The notes beneath the pieces were generated by a model, which was given only the letters and a program-made list of their open reading frames with translations, was not told the origin of the DNA and made no database searches. From the NCBI GenBank assembly GCA_036941025.1, contig JAYMNP010000001.1, positions 4,071,001 through 4,135,000 on the forward strand: a stretch of 64,000 nt of DNA. Direction: 5' to 3'. The stretch's first letter is position 1. Each line of letters starts with the position of its first letter. Source of the stretch: Lachnospiraceae bacterium JLR.KK002. Lineage in GTDB: Bacteria > Bacillota > Clostridia > Lachnospirales > Lachnospiraceae. The translations under genes and the position numbers were made by a program. Positions 25,831 through 34,092 of this stretch are shown in pieces.

Positions 25831-27411
25831 ATGGAAAATAATAATAACAATAACAACAGTCAGCATTCTGATTCTTTATATTCATACAGTTACCTCAATG
25901 AGGAAAATCAGGACCGGAATCCTAACTATTATGAGAGAAGAGAAGAAAACAGCCAGCCGGTTTCGGGGGCGGTTACAACGGACAGCGGTGAGAGAGTCTA
26001 TACTGCAGGAGAGCCTCAGCCCCGAAATGACCGGCAGTTCTATACCACGGGAGAGAGTCAGAACGGAGGACAGACTTACACTGCAGGAGAGAGTCAGAGC
26101 GGAGGACAGAATGGAAGCCAGTGGAATCCGGCGGCAGGAAAGAAAAAGAAGCCGAAAAAATCCAAAGAGAAAAAGCAGCATGGTTTTGGTATGACAGTGG
26201 CAAAATGCGCGGCTCTTGCCCTGGTGTTCGGACTGGTTTCAGGTACGGTATTTTATGGAACAGGGCTTGCTTTTGAACTTACCAGAGGAAATTCCGGCAG
26301 CGCAGCGCTGGAGACTACCGCAGGAGGCAGCAATAAAAAAGACGGAACCACTTCCAACAGCAAAAATGTACCTGCCACAGGCGTGAGTACAGCTACCACC
26401 ATCAATGATGTATCGGATATTGTGGAAAATGTAATGCCTTCCATCGTGTCCATTACCAATATGGGTCAGACAGAGCTTGGCAGAGATTTCTTCGGACGTT
26501 CCTTTGTACAGGATACGGAAAGTGCGGGAAGCGGCATTATTATTGGCCAGACGGAAGAAGAACTCTATGTTGCTACAAATAACCATGTGGTTGCGAATGC
26601 CACCCAGCTTACGGTAAATTTCCATGATGACCAGACCGTGACTGCTGAAATTAAGGGTACGGACCCCAGCACAGATCTGGCGGTACTGTCCGTTCCCATT
26701 AAATCTGTTCCTGCGGAAACCATGGAAAAGATAAAAGTGGCAACTTTGGGCAATTCGGAAAACGTGCGTGTGGGCCAGGCAGTAGTGGCCATTGGAAATG
26801 CACTGGGTTACGGTCAGTCTGTTACCACAGGCGTAATCAGCGCAGTGGACCGGGAAGTGACCGTACAGGATGAAAACACCGGAACCTCCATTACCAATGA
26901 CCTGATTCAGACCAGTGCGGCAATTAACCCCGGAAACAGCGGCGGCGCCCTGCTGAATATGAACGGTGAAGTAATCGGAATCAATTCCGTAAAATATGCA
27001 GATACTCAGGTGGAAGGTATGGGATTTTCCATTCCGGTTTCCGCAGCGGAACCGATTATCAATGATTTGATTACAAGAGAAGTAGTGGATGAATCCAACT
27101 CCGCATATCTGGGTGTATCCGGGCAGGATGTAACAGAAGACCTGGCAAAAAATTTCGGTATGCCGGAAGGGTTGTATATTACATTTGTACAGGAAAACAG
27201 CGCTGCAGAGCAGGCGGGAATTAAAAAGGGCGATGTAATCACAGAATTTGACGGAAGAAAAATCAAATCCATGGAAGGCTTATCGGATATCATACAGTAT
27301 TATGCAGCAGGCAGTGAAGTGGAGATTACCATTCAGACCAATGAGAACGGAGAATGGCAGGAACAGAAAATAACGGCAAAACTTGGGAAAAAGAATATCC
27401 AGGAGCAGTAG
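25831..27411 (+). CDS. htrA: Membrane-anchored HtrA/DegP-type serine protease with PDZ domain
   Basis: 526 residues. A long hydrophilic N-terminus starts with an asparagine run and has TAGESQ-type repeats (to ~115). One membrane helix follows (~120-145), then a trypsin-like domain with catalytic His252 (NNHVV), Asp282 (STDLAVL) and Ser370 (GNSGGALLN), and one PDZ domain (~425-515). Such proteases degrade misfolded envelope proteins outside the membrane. Start supported by AAAGGAG. The very long cytoplasmic tail is unusual for enterobacterial homologues but common in Clostridia. A MITE-like element begins 4 bases after the stop. Confidence 0.93.
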   Translation: MENNNNNNNSQHSDSLYSYSYLNEENQDRNPNYYERREENSQPVSGAVTTDSGERVYTAGEPQPRNDRQFYTTGESQNGGQTYTAGESQSGGQNGSQWNPAAGKKKKPKKSKEKKQHGFGMTVAKCAALALVFGLVSGTVFYGTGLAFELTRGNSGSAALETTAGGSNKKDGTTSNSKNVPATGVSTATTINDVSDIVENVMPSIVSITNMGQTELGRDFFGRSFVQDTESAGSGIIIGQTEEELYVATNNHVVANATQLTVNFHDDQTVTAEIKGTDPSTDLAVLSVPIKSVPAETMEKIKVATLGNSENVRVGQAVVAIGNALGYGQSVTTGVISAVDREVTVQDENTGTSITNDLIQTSAAINPGNSGGALLNMNGEVIGINSVKYADTQVEGMGFSIPVSAAEPIINDLITREVVDESNSAYLGVSGQDVTEDLAKNFGMPEGLYITFVQENSAAEQAGIKKGDVITEFDGRKIKSMEGLSDIIQYYAAGSEVEITIQTNENGEWQEQKITAKLGKKNIQEQ

Positions 27412-27414
27412 ATG

Positions 27415-27575
27415 GAGTCTGTGTTACTGTTCACACCCTACGGGTGTTCCGGTAACGGCATCCGGCCATTTAAAGTCACCTTCGGTGAGGGGCCGGATGC
27501 CCGGCAGCCACTACTTCTTTGGCCGGACACCGTGCAGCGTAGTGCACGGTGCCGTGTGAACAGTAACGAGTCTGT
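27415..27575. mobile_element. MITE-like structured element with 14-bp terminal inverted repeats and 8-bp direct repeats
   Basis: Perfect 14-bp inverted repeats at 27423-27436 and 27554-27567 bound a 145-bp element with no coding capacity. GAGTCTGT occurs directly outside both ends (27415-27422 and 27568-27575), as a target-site duplication would. Inside are an 11-bp perfect stem (27457-27467 with 27491-27501) capped by TCACC/GGTGA, and a second stem CACCGTGC/GCACGGTG (27528-27535 with 27544-27551) extended by CGG/CCG. The whole can fold as a multi-branched junction. CAGTAAC at 27561 can pair alternatively with GTTACTG at 27574-27580. It could be a MITE, a dispersed structural repeat or a structured RNA. 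Confidence 0.6.
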
Positions 27576-27679
27576 TACTGACGGAAAGAAAGGGCCGATT
27601 TTTTTCTTTTAAAATTACAGAAAATGTGGTAGAATAAAAAAGAATTCTTTTTGCAGAATGTACCGCAGAAAACGAAAAT

Positions 27680-27706
27680 GCCAATCCGGAATCTGTCCGG
27701 ATTGGC
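27680..27706 (+). terminator. Hairpin in the arcC leader
   Basis: GCCAATCCGGA and TCCGGATTGGC form a perfect 11-bp stem with a 5-base loop, followed by only GTTT. It lies 33 bases before the carbamate kinase ATG and may be a terminator or attenuator. Confidence 0.5.
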
Positions 27707-27738
27707 GTTTCATCATACAGGAAAGACGGGAGGTTTTT

Positions 27739-28671
27739 ATGAGAAAGAAAAAAATCGTAATTGCGCTTGGCCATGACGCCCTTGGAACCACATTGCCGGA
27801 GCAGAAAAGCGCCACGAAGAAAACGGCCGGAGCAGTGGTGGATTTTATAAAGGACGATTACCAGGTGGTCATTTCCCATAGCAACGGACCTCAGGTGGGA
27901 ATGATTCACACTGCAATGGCAGAATTCTGCAGAATCTATCCGGAGTATACCGCTACACCCATGTCAGTCTGTTCTGCCATGAGCCAGGGGTATATTGGAT
28001 ATGACCTGCAGAATGCCATCCGGACCGAACTTCTGAACCGGGGAATTTACAAACCGGTTTCCACGATTCTGACCCAGGTATGTGTGGACCCCTATGACGA
28101 AGCGTTTTACCGTCCTTCCAAGGAAATCGGACGTTTTATGACGGAGGAGGAAGCAGAGGCAGAGGAGAAAAAGGGTAATCACGTGGTGAAAACAGACCGG
28201 GGATACCGCAGAATTGTGGCAGCACCCCGGCCTGTGGATATTGTGGAGATTGACGCCATCCGTGCCCTTCTGGACGCAGACCAGATCGTAATTGCCTGCG
28301 GAGGCGGCGGAATCCCTGTACTTGCTCAGGGACACAGGCTGAAAGGAGCCAGCGCTGTGATTGAAAAAGATTCCGCAGCGGGAAAACTGGCGGATCTGGT
28401 TGACGCGGAACGTCTTGTAATTTTAACAGGTGTGGAGCAGGTCTGTCTGAATTTCGGCACGGATCAGGAGACGCCCATAGATGAAATGACCACAGAACAG
28501 GCCAGAAGTTATATGGAAGAGGGGCAGTTTGAAGCGGGTACCATGCTGCCAAAAATTGAAGCCGCCATTGAATTTATCGGCAATTCCGCAGTGCGCAGCG
28601 CGCTGATTACCAGACTGGAAGTTTCACGGGATGGGGTGAAAAAAGCCCCCGGAACACTGATACACAAATAA
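27739..28671 (+). CDS. arcC: Carbamate kinase
   Basis: 310 residues from ATG 27739, which follows GGGAGG; the frame extends upstream without a usable start. Amino-acid-kinase fold motifs: KIVIALGHDAL, ISHSNGPQVG, IACGGGGIPV, VIEKDSAAGKLA and LITGVEQV-type segments. It makes ATP from carbamoyl phosphate and ADP, releasing carbamate, usually at the end of arginine, agmatine or purine (allantoin) breakdown. No arginine deiminase or ornithine carbamoyltransferase gene is next to it, so which pathway it serves here is open. Pyruvate kinase follows after 17 bases, so two substrate-level ATP-forming enzymes may be co-transcribed. Confidence 0.93.
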   Translation: MRKKKIVIALGHDALGTTLPEQKSATKKTAGAVVDFIKDDYQVVISHSNGPQVGMIHTAMAEFCRIYPEYTATPMSVCSAMSQGYIGYDLQNAIRTELLNRGIYKPVSTILTQVCVDPYDEAFYRPSKEIGRFMTEEEAEAEEKKGNHVVKTDRGYRRIVAAPRPVDIVEIDAIRALLDADQIVIACGGGGIPVLAQGHRLKGASAVIEKDSAAGKLADLVDAERLVILTGVEQVCLNFGTDQETPIDEMTTEQARSYMEEGQFEAGTMLPKIEAAIEFIGNSAVRSALITRLEVSRDGVKKAPGTLIHK

Positions 28672-28688
28672 GGAGAGTGAAGAGTAAA

Positions 28689-30440
28689 ATGAAAAATTTA
28701 AGAAAAACCAAGATTATCTGTACCTTAGGACCGGCAACGGATAAAGAGGACGTATTAAAGCAGCTTATGATAGAGGGAATGAATGTTGCCCGATTTAATT
28801 TTTCCCATGGCACCCACGAGGAACAGGGAGAACGGCTGAAAAAAGTGAAACGTCTGCGTGAGGAACTGGATTTGCCGGTGGCCTCTCTGCTGGATACCAA
28901 AGGGCCGGAAATCCGTCTCCGGGAGCTGAAAGACGGAAAAGCCATGCTGGAAGCAGGGCAGAAATTCACTCTCACAACGGAAGAAATCCTGGGGGATGCC
29001 AGCCGGGTTTCCATAACCTACAAAGATCTGGTAAAAGATGTGGAGCCAGGATGCAGGATTCTCATTGACGACGGACTGATTGAACTTATTGTGGATGAGG
29101 TAACCGACACAGAGATCGTCTGTCATGTGATAAACGGGGGCATGATTTCCAATAAGAAGGGAGTCAATGTGCCCAATGTGGAACTGACCATGCCTTATAT
29201 CAGTGAAAAGGATTATGAGGATATCGTATTCGGCATTGAAAATGACTTTGACTTTGTGGCGGCATCTTTTGTGCGGACAGCCGACGACGTGCTGCAGATA
29301 AGGAAAATTTTTGAGGAAAAGAACTGCAATAACATCAATATAATTTCCAAAATTGAAAATATGCAGGGCGTGGAAAATATTGATGAGATTATCCGGGTAT
29401 CTGACGGAATTATGGTGGCCAGAGGAGATATGGGCGTGGAAATTCCTCTGGAGGATGTGCCGGTCATTCAGAAAATGATGATTAAGAAGGTAATCGAGGC
29501 CGGGAAACAGGTAATTACCGCCACCCAGATGCTGGATTCCATGATGAAGAATCCAAGACCCACCCGTGCAGAGGCTACTGACGTGGCCAATGCCATTTAT
29601 GACGGAACCAGCGCGATTATGCTTTCCGGAGAAACCGCAGCAGGGCTTTACCCTGTGGAGGCTTTAAAAACCATGGTAAAAATTGCCATCCGCACCGAGC
29701 AGGATATCAATTACACTGCCCGGTTTAAAGCAAGACAGAATCCGGATAATCCAGATATTACCAATGCCATTTCCCATGCCACCTGTACGACGGCAAATGA
29801 TCTGAATGCTGCAGCGATAATTACCGTTACCCAGTCGGGAAGGACAGCCCGTATGATTTCCAAATACAGGCCTGACTGTACCATTATCGGAGGAAGCATG
29901 TACCCCAAGGTATGCCGTCAGTTAAACCTTTCCTGGGGTGTGACGCCCCTGATTATGGAGCCCAAGGAAGATGCGGACGAACTGTTTGAGCATGCGGTGG
30001 ATGTGGTAGAACGGGCCGGCCTGATTTCCATGGGAGATATTACGGTGATTACCGGCGGAGTGCCCCTGGGCGTATCTGGAACAACCAATATTCTGAAAGT
30101 CCATGTGGCAGGCCATATTCTCCTTACCGGAGAAGGAATCAGTGATAAATCCGTATCCGCCAGCCTTTGCGTCTGCAAAAATGTGTCCGAGCTGCGGCGG
30201 AATTTTAAAGCAGGAGATATTATTGTGGCAAAGGAAACCAGCAATGAGATGATGGAACAGATTCGGGAGGCCTCCGGCCTGATTGTGGAAGAAGGCGGGG
30301 CTGGTTCCCACGCGGTGATTGCAGGTCTGAGCCTTGATATTCCGGTGCTGATTCGAGCAGAATATGCCACCGATATTTTAAAAACAGGGGCATACGTCAC
30401 TCTGGACGCAAAAGAAGGAATTGTAAGCTGCAATCGTTAG
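28689..30440 (+). CDS. pyk: Pyruvate kinase with C-terminal PEP-utiliser domain
   Basis: 583 residues from ATG 28689 (AAGGAG upstream; a GTG at 28677 is less likely). Core motifs TKIICTLGPA, NFSHGTHEE, DTKGPEIR, ISKIENMQG, ARGDMGVEIP and TATQMLDSM are intact. It turns PEP and ADP into pyruvate and ATP. Residues ~500-583 form an additional swivelling phosphohistidine-like domain with EEGGAGSHAVI, the layout seen in Bacillus and clostridial enzymes; the serine before the histidine fits the TSH-type motif of PEP-utilising enzymes in altered form. Confidence 0.96.
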   Translation: MKNLRKTKIICTLGPATDKEDVLKQLMIEGMNVARFNFSHGTHEEQGERLKKVKRLREELDLPVASLLDTKGPEIRLRELKDGKAMLEAGQKFTLTTEEILGDASRVSITYKDLVKDVEPGCRILIDDGLIELIVDEVTDTEIVCHVINGGMISNKKGVNVPNVELTMPYISEKDYEDIVFGIENDFDFVAASFVRTADDVLQIRKIFEEKNCNNINIISKIENMQGVENIDEIIRVSDGIMVARGDMGVEIPLEDVPVIQKMMIKKVIEAGKQVITATQMLDSMMKNPRPTRAEATDVANAIYDGTSAIMLSGETAAGLYPVEALKTMVKIAIRTEQDINYTARFKARQNPDNPDITNAISHATCTTANDLNAAAIITVTQSGRTARMISKYRPDCTIIGGSMYPKVCRQLNLSWGVTPLIMEPKEDADELFEHAVDVVERAGLISMGDITVITGGVPLGVSGTTNILKVHVAGHILLTGEGISDKSVSASLCVCKNVSELRRNFKAGDIIVAKETSNEMMEQIREASGLIVEEGGAGSHAVIAGLSLDIPVLIRAEYATDILKTGAYVTLDAKEGIVSCNR

Positions 30441-30462
30441 CCAGGAAGAAAAGAGGATTCAG

Positions 30463-31596
30463 ATGAAAAAATACAGGAAACGTACGGTGTGGATGGCATT
30501 TTTGATGGTAGCAGCCATACTGTGCGGCGGATGCGGAAACGTCGGGAAATCTGCCGGACAGAATTCACAGGCTTTGGAGCAGCAGACAGAGAAACAGGAA
30601 TCTTCCGGAACGGAGACAGCGGATAATCCGGAACAGTCCGATACAGAGGAAACAGCAGAATCTGCTCCGAAAGAAAATCCGGATGAGGGAAAAAATCCGA
30701 ATACGGAAGAAAACCTGGATGCAGAGCCTGACAGTCCTGCATTAAATAAAGAAACTACGGTATATGCCAGGGAAGAAGTGGTGACAACTTCCTCCGTCAA
30801 TGTGCGGACAGCGCCTTCTACGGACAGCGAAGTGTATCAGACGTCGGCCCGCAGAAGTGAATTTGTACGGACAGCGGACGACGGAACCTGGAGTGCGGTG
30901 GAGCTGGAAGGAAAGGAATACTACATTGCTTCCGAATATCTGAAACTGAAATCAGAAATGACAGATAACGGATATCTGGTGGTGATTGACGCAGGGCATC
31001 AGGGCAAAGGGAACAGCGAGCAGGAGCCCATTGGCCCCGGAGCTTCCGAAACCAAGGCAAAAGTAGCCAGCGGTACTTCCGGCTGTGCCAGCGGCCTGAA
31101 TGAATACGAGCTGACCCTTGCGGTATCACTGAAGCTGCAGGCGGAACTGGAAGCCAGAGGATATCAGGTTCTTATGGTCCGTACCAGCCATGATGTGAAT
31201 ATCAGCAACAGCGAACGGGCGGCGGTGGCCAACAATGCAGGAGCGGACGCATTTATCCGGGTACATGCCAACGGTTCAGACGACAGCAGCGAACACGGAA
31301 TTCTGACTATCTGTCCCACCTCCGGCAATCCCTATATGGGCAGTCTTTACAGCCAGTGCCGGAGCCTGTCCGAATGTGTGCTGGACGGAGCGGTGAATGC
31401 CACCGGAGCCAATAAGAAATATATCTGGGAGACGGATACCATGAGCGGCATTAACTGGTGTACCGTTCCCGTCACCATTGTGGAGATGGGATTTATGACC
31501 AATCCCACAGAGGATTTGAATATGGCGGATGAGGGATATCAGAGCCAGCTTGCCGCAGGCATTGCGGACGGGGTGGACGCATATTTTGGGAATTAG
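30463..31596 (+). CDS. Surface N-acetylmuramoyl-L-alanine amidase with SH3 domain, probable lipoprotein
   Basis: 377 residues. The hydrophobic start ends in AAILCGGCG, a slightly atypical lipobox, so it is probably a lipoprotein. An acidic low-complexity linker (~28-100) leads to a bacterial SH3 domain (~105-160; SVNVRTAPSTDSEVY) and then an Amidase_3 domain (~168-375) with zinc-ligand motifs DAGHQG, NEYEL and RVHANGS and the catalytic VEMGFMTN. It hydrolyses the amide between muramic acid and L-alanine. The SH3 domain likely targets it to wall peptides. It differs from the Fn3 amidase at 10670 in its accessory domains. Confidence 0.9.
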   Translation: MKKYRKRTVWMAFLMVAAILCGGCGNVGKSAGQNSQALEQQTEKQESSGTETADNPEQSDTEETAESAPKENPDEGKNPNTEENLDAEPDSPALNKETTVYAREEVVTTSSVNVRTAPSTDSEVYQTSARRSEFVRTADDGTWSAVELEGKEYYIASEYLKLKSEMTDNGYLVVIDAGHQGKGNSEQEPIGPGASETKAKVASGTSGCASGLNEYELTLAVSLKLQAELEARGYQVLMVRTSHDVNISNSERAAVANNAGADAFIRVHANGSDDSSEHGILTICPTSGNPYMGSLYSQCRSLSECVLDGAVNATGANKKYIWETDTMSGINWCTVPVTIVEMGFMTNPTEDLNMADEGYQSQLAAGIADGVDAYFGN

Positions 31597-31613
31597 AGAA
31601 AGGATACGGGGAT

Positions 31614-32171
31614 ATGGGACTGGCAGGAGAGGAACGAAAAAAAGATGAGAAAATAAACGGTGTAATTTATGATATGTCACCTTCTCCGGATTTTCGGCAT
31701 GGAATTGTAAATAACAATATTAACAGAAAAATAGGAAATGGTTTACAGAACAGCCTGTGTCTTGTATTTATGGAGAATTTGGATTTCAAATATCATCCGG
31801 ATGAAAATGATGATTATGTATGTCCGGATATTATGGTAATCTGCGACCGCAGTCATTTAAAAGGCGGGAGTTACAGCGGAGTTCCCAGATTTATTGCAGA
31901 AACACTGAGTCCTTCCACAGCAAAAAGAGATAAAACAGAAAAAAAAGAAATTTATGAAAAAGCAGGTGTGGAAGAATACTGGATTGTTTCACCGCAGGGA
32001 TTCCTGGAAATATACTGTCTGGAAAATGGAACATATATTCTGGAACAAAGTCATATGCTGCAGAGCGACAGGGAAATGCCATATTATAATGCAGATACGG
32101 AGATAACATTAAAAACATTTCCCCATATCAAAATGACGCTGGGGGAGATTTTTGAAGGTGTGGAAGCCTAG
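31614..32171 (+). CDS. Uma2-family (DUF820) PD-(D/E)xK nuclease-like protein, copy 1
   Basis: 185 residues. Uma2 signature: GVIYDMSPSPDFRHG at the start, DDYVCPDIMVICD and FIAETLSPSTAKRD supplying the acidic and catalytic residues of a restriction-endonuclease-like fold, then EYWIVSPQ. Family members are widespread and their cellular function is not established. A close paralogue sits at 57022-57576 on the other strand, with most of the central region identical. It follows the amidase by 17 bases and ends at a small terminator. Confidence 0.85.
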   Translation: MGLAGEERKKDEKINGVIYDMSPSPDFRHGIVNNNINRKIGNGLQNSLCLVFMENLDFKYHPDENDDYVCPDIMVICDRSHLKGGSYSGVPRFIAETLSPSTAKRDKTEKKEIYEKAGVEEYWIVSPQGFLEIYCLENGTYILEQSHMLQSDREMPYYNADTEITLKTFPHIKMTLGEIFEGVEA

Positions 32172-32174
32172 TGT

Positions 32175-32192
32175 AACACTCCGGTGTTTTTT
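32175..32192 (+). terminator. Short terminator after Uma2 copy 1
   Basis: AACAC-TCCG-GTGTT followed by TTTT. Confidence 0.55.
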
Positions 32193-32221
32193 CAGAAGAT
32201 ATCCGGAAAAGCACCGGAAAT

Positions 32222-32617
32222 TCAGAAAAACCGGTTCAGCAGTCCATCCAGAACCTGAAGTAAAACAGATAAAAATCCCCATCCCATGCTGAACATGGCC
32301 CACAGATAGAAAGCCAGTTCCATAAAAAGCCAGTTTCCTGTGAGAAACAGATACGGGACCAGCAGCAGAAGCAGAAGGCCGGCTGCTGTGGCCAGTAAAA
32401 CGCCTGTGTATCCCAGATAAGTCAGTTTTCCCATATCTGCTCCATGAATATCCTTTTCACATTGCAGCAGGGTAAAAAAATGCTGATACAGGGTTTTTGC
32501 CCGAAAAGCCCGGATATATCTGTGGCCGCCCCGGAAACTTCGGTATTCACAGCCTGCGGCCAGAGCAACATAAACCCCTGCTATACACAATACCAGTCTT
32601 AATATTCTGAAAATCAT
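32222..32617 (-). CDS. Small membrane protein of unknown function
   Basis: 131 residues, about three or four hydrophobic helices (1-22, ~62-85, ~88-110 and the C-terminus) with a basic cytoplasmic loop (FRGGHRYIRAFRAK). No motif recognised. Start supported by AGGAG upstream of 32617. It lies downstream of ogt on the same strand with a 31-base gap and may be co-transcribed with it. Confidence 0.6.
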   Translation of the reverse strand: MIFRILRLVLCIAGVYVALAAGCEYRSFRGGHRYIRAFRAKTLYQHFFTLLQCEKDIHGADMGKLTYLGYTGVLLATAAGLLLLLLVPYLFLTGNWLFMELAFYLWAMFSMGWGFLSVLLQVLDGLLNRFF

Positions 32618-32648
32618 ATCTTAATCTCCTGGTTTTGAAAATGTAAAA

Positions 32649-33149
32649 TCAGTCTGTTCTTTCAACAAACAGATGTGAATTTTTGTATTCATGTTCCAGC
32701 AGCCATTCTTTGATATCCAGTCCGCCTGCATAACCCACAAGGGAACCGTTGCTCCCAATGACCCGGTGACAGGGAATGATAATCATGATGGGGTTGCGGT
32801 TATTTGCCATACCCACCGCCCGACAGCCTTTTGGGTTTTCAACCTGTACTGCAATTTCTTTATAACTGCGCGTTTCCCCATAGGGAATGGTACATAAAGC
32901 CTGCCAGACTTTTTGCTGAAACAGAGTTCCGTCAGGATTCAGAGGAAGGTTAAAAGTTTTCCGCCTGCCCTGAAAATATTCGCCCAGTTGCATTTTGGCA
33001 GAGCGTATCAGAGGCGTGTCCTTCTGTTCGGCGGGAAAGTCCGCCGGAAGTTTTTCCGGGTCAGCAAGGCTCAGATGAGTCAGATGTCCGTCTTCTTCCT
33101 GAATCAGCATGGTGCCCTGCGGGGAGATATAATAATCGAAATATTTCAT
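32649..33149 (-). CDS. ogt: Methylated-DNA--protein-cysteine S-methyltransferase
   Basis: 166 residues from ATG 33149 (AGAAAGG upstream); the much longer open frame is not supported. The active-site motif IIPCHRVIG carries the acceptor cysteine; YGETRSYKEIA and GCRAVGMANNRNP are the helix-turn-helix and asparagine-hinge regions. It removes the methyl group from O6-methylguanine in a suicidal transfer. It is transcribed divergently from alkD (33231) across an ~80-base gap, pairing two alkylation-repair functions. Confidence 0.95.
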   Translation of the reverse strand: MKYFDYYISPQGTMLIQEEDGHLTHLSLADPEKLPADFPAEQKDTPLIRSAKMQLGEYFQGRRKTFNLPLNPDGTLFQQKVWQALCTIPYGETRSYKEIAVQVENPKGCRAVGMANNRNPIMIIIPCHRVIGSNGSLVGYAGGLDIKEWLLEHEYKNSHLFVERTD

Positions 33150-33151
33150 GG

Positions 33152-33179
33152 TTGCAGCCTTTCTTTTTTCAGATATAAT
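33152..33179 (+). promoter_or_regulatory. Promoter for the alkD-like gene
   Basis: TTGCAG at 33152-33157, 16-base spacer, TATAAT at 33174-33179. The promoter begins 3 bases from the divergent ogt start codon, so any regulator here would influence both genes. Confidence 0.6.
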
Positions 33180-33230
33180 AGTATGATAAGTATACAACAA
33201 ATCTGTGAGAAACAAAAGGAGAACATACAA

Positions 33231-33947
33231 ATGACAGTCCTGTTTTCCGGAAAGCCGGAGGAATGCAATATCCAAATCAGAAAACAGATGGAACAGCTTG
33301 CGGAGCCGGAATTTCAGCAGTTTACTTCGAAACTGCTGCCGGGAGTGGAGCATATTCTGGGGGTGCGTTTGCCCCTGCTGCGCAGAATGGCCCGGCAGAT
33401 TGCAAAGGGAGACTGGAAGACATATTTCTGCCATGCTTCGGATGACAGTTATGAGGAAGTAATGCTGCAGGGCATGGTTGTGGGATATGCCAGAGGAGAT
33501 TTGCAGGAAAAGAGGGAGTTTCTGGAAACATTTATTCCCAAAATAAATAACTGGTCGGTCTGTGACAGCGCATGTTCCACCATCAAACTGGCCAAAAGCC
33601 AGCCGGAGGAATTCTGGGAATTTCTGCAGCAGTACTTAAACAGCAGGGAGGAATTTCAGATTCGTTTTGGGCTGGTACAGCTTCTGGACTATTATGTAAA
33701 TGAAACGTATCTTGAAAGAGTGCTGGAAGCGGTGCAGCAGGTGCAGCAGGAGGCTTATTATGTCAACATGGCACAGGCCTGGGTAATATCCATCTGCTAC
33801 CGGGAGTTTCCGGAAGCAACACTGCCGGTTCTTAAGAAAAATACTCTGAATGATTTTACCCATAACAAGGCCATTCAGAAGATTACAGAGTCTCTGAAAG
33901 TGTCCGGGGAGAAGAAAGAGCTGGTGAAAACCCTGAGACGGCAGTAA
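33231..33947 (+). CDS. DNA alkylation repair protein (AlkD family)
   Basis: 238 residues from ATG 33231, with AAAAGGAG 8 bases upstream; the reading frame is open further back without support. All-helical HEAT-like repeat protein with family segments VRLPLLRRMARQIAK, MLQGMVVGYA, INNWSVCDSAC and FGLVQLLDYYV. AlkD-like enzymes excise bulky or positively charged alkylated bases without base flipping. Divergent pairing with ogt supports a DNA-alkylation role. Confidence 0.88.
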   Translation: MTVLFSGKPEECNIQIRKQMEQLAEPEFQQFTSKLLPGVEHILGVRLPLLRRMARQIAKGDWKTYFCHASDDSYEEVMLQGMVVGYARGDLQEKREFLETFIPKINNWSVCDSACSTIKLAKSQPEEFWEFLQQYLNSREEFQIRFGLVQLLDYYVNETYLERVLEAVQQVQQEAYYVNMAQAWVISICYREFPEATLPVLKKNTLNDFTHNKAIQKITESLKVSGEKKELVKTLRRQ

Positions 33948-34008
33948 ATCTGATTTTACGGTTCTCTGCTCTGATAAGATATTTGTTTTTCATATTCGCC
34001 CGATTCCA

Positions 34009-34037
34009 TTGACGATAAGGCCGTAAAACTTTATAAT
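34009..34037 (+). promoter_or_regulatory. Promoter of prfB
   Basis: TTGACG at 34009-34014, 17-base spacer, TATAAT at 34032-34037. Confidence 0.7.
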
Positions 34038-34092
34038 AAGCCCTGAGGCAGTTATACAGTCAGTTATATTATGAAAGAAAGAAGGTGACACA

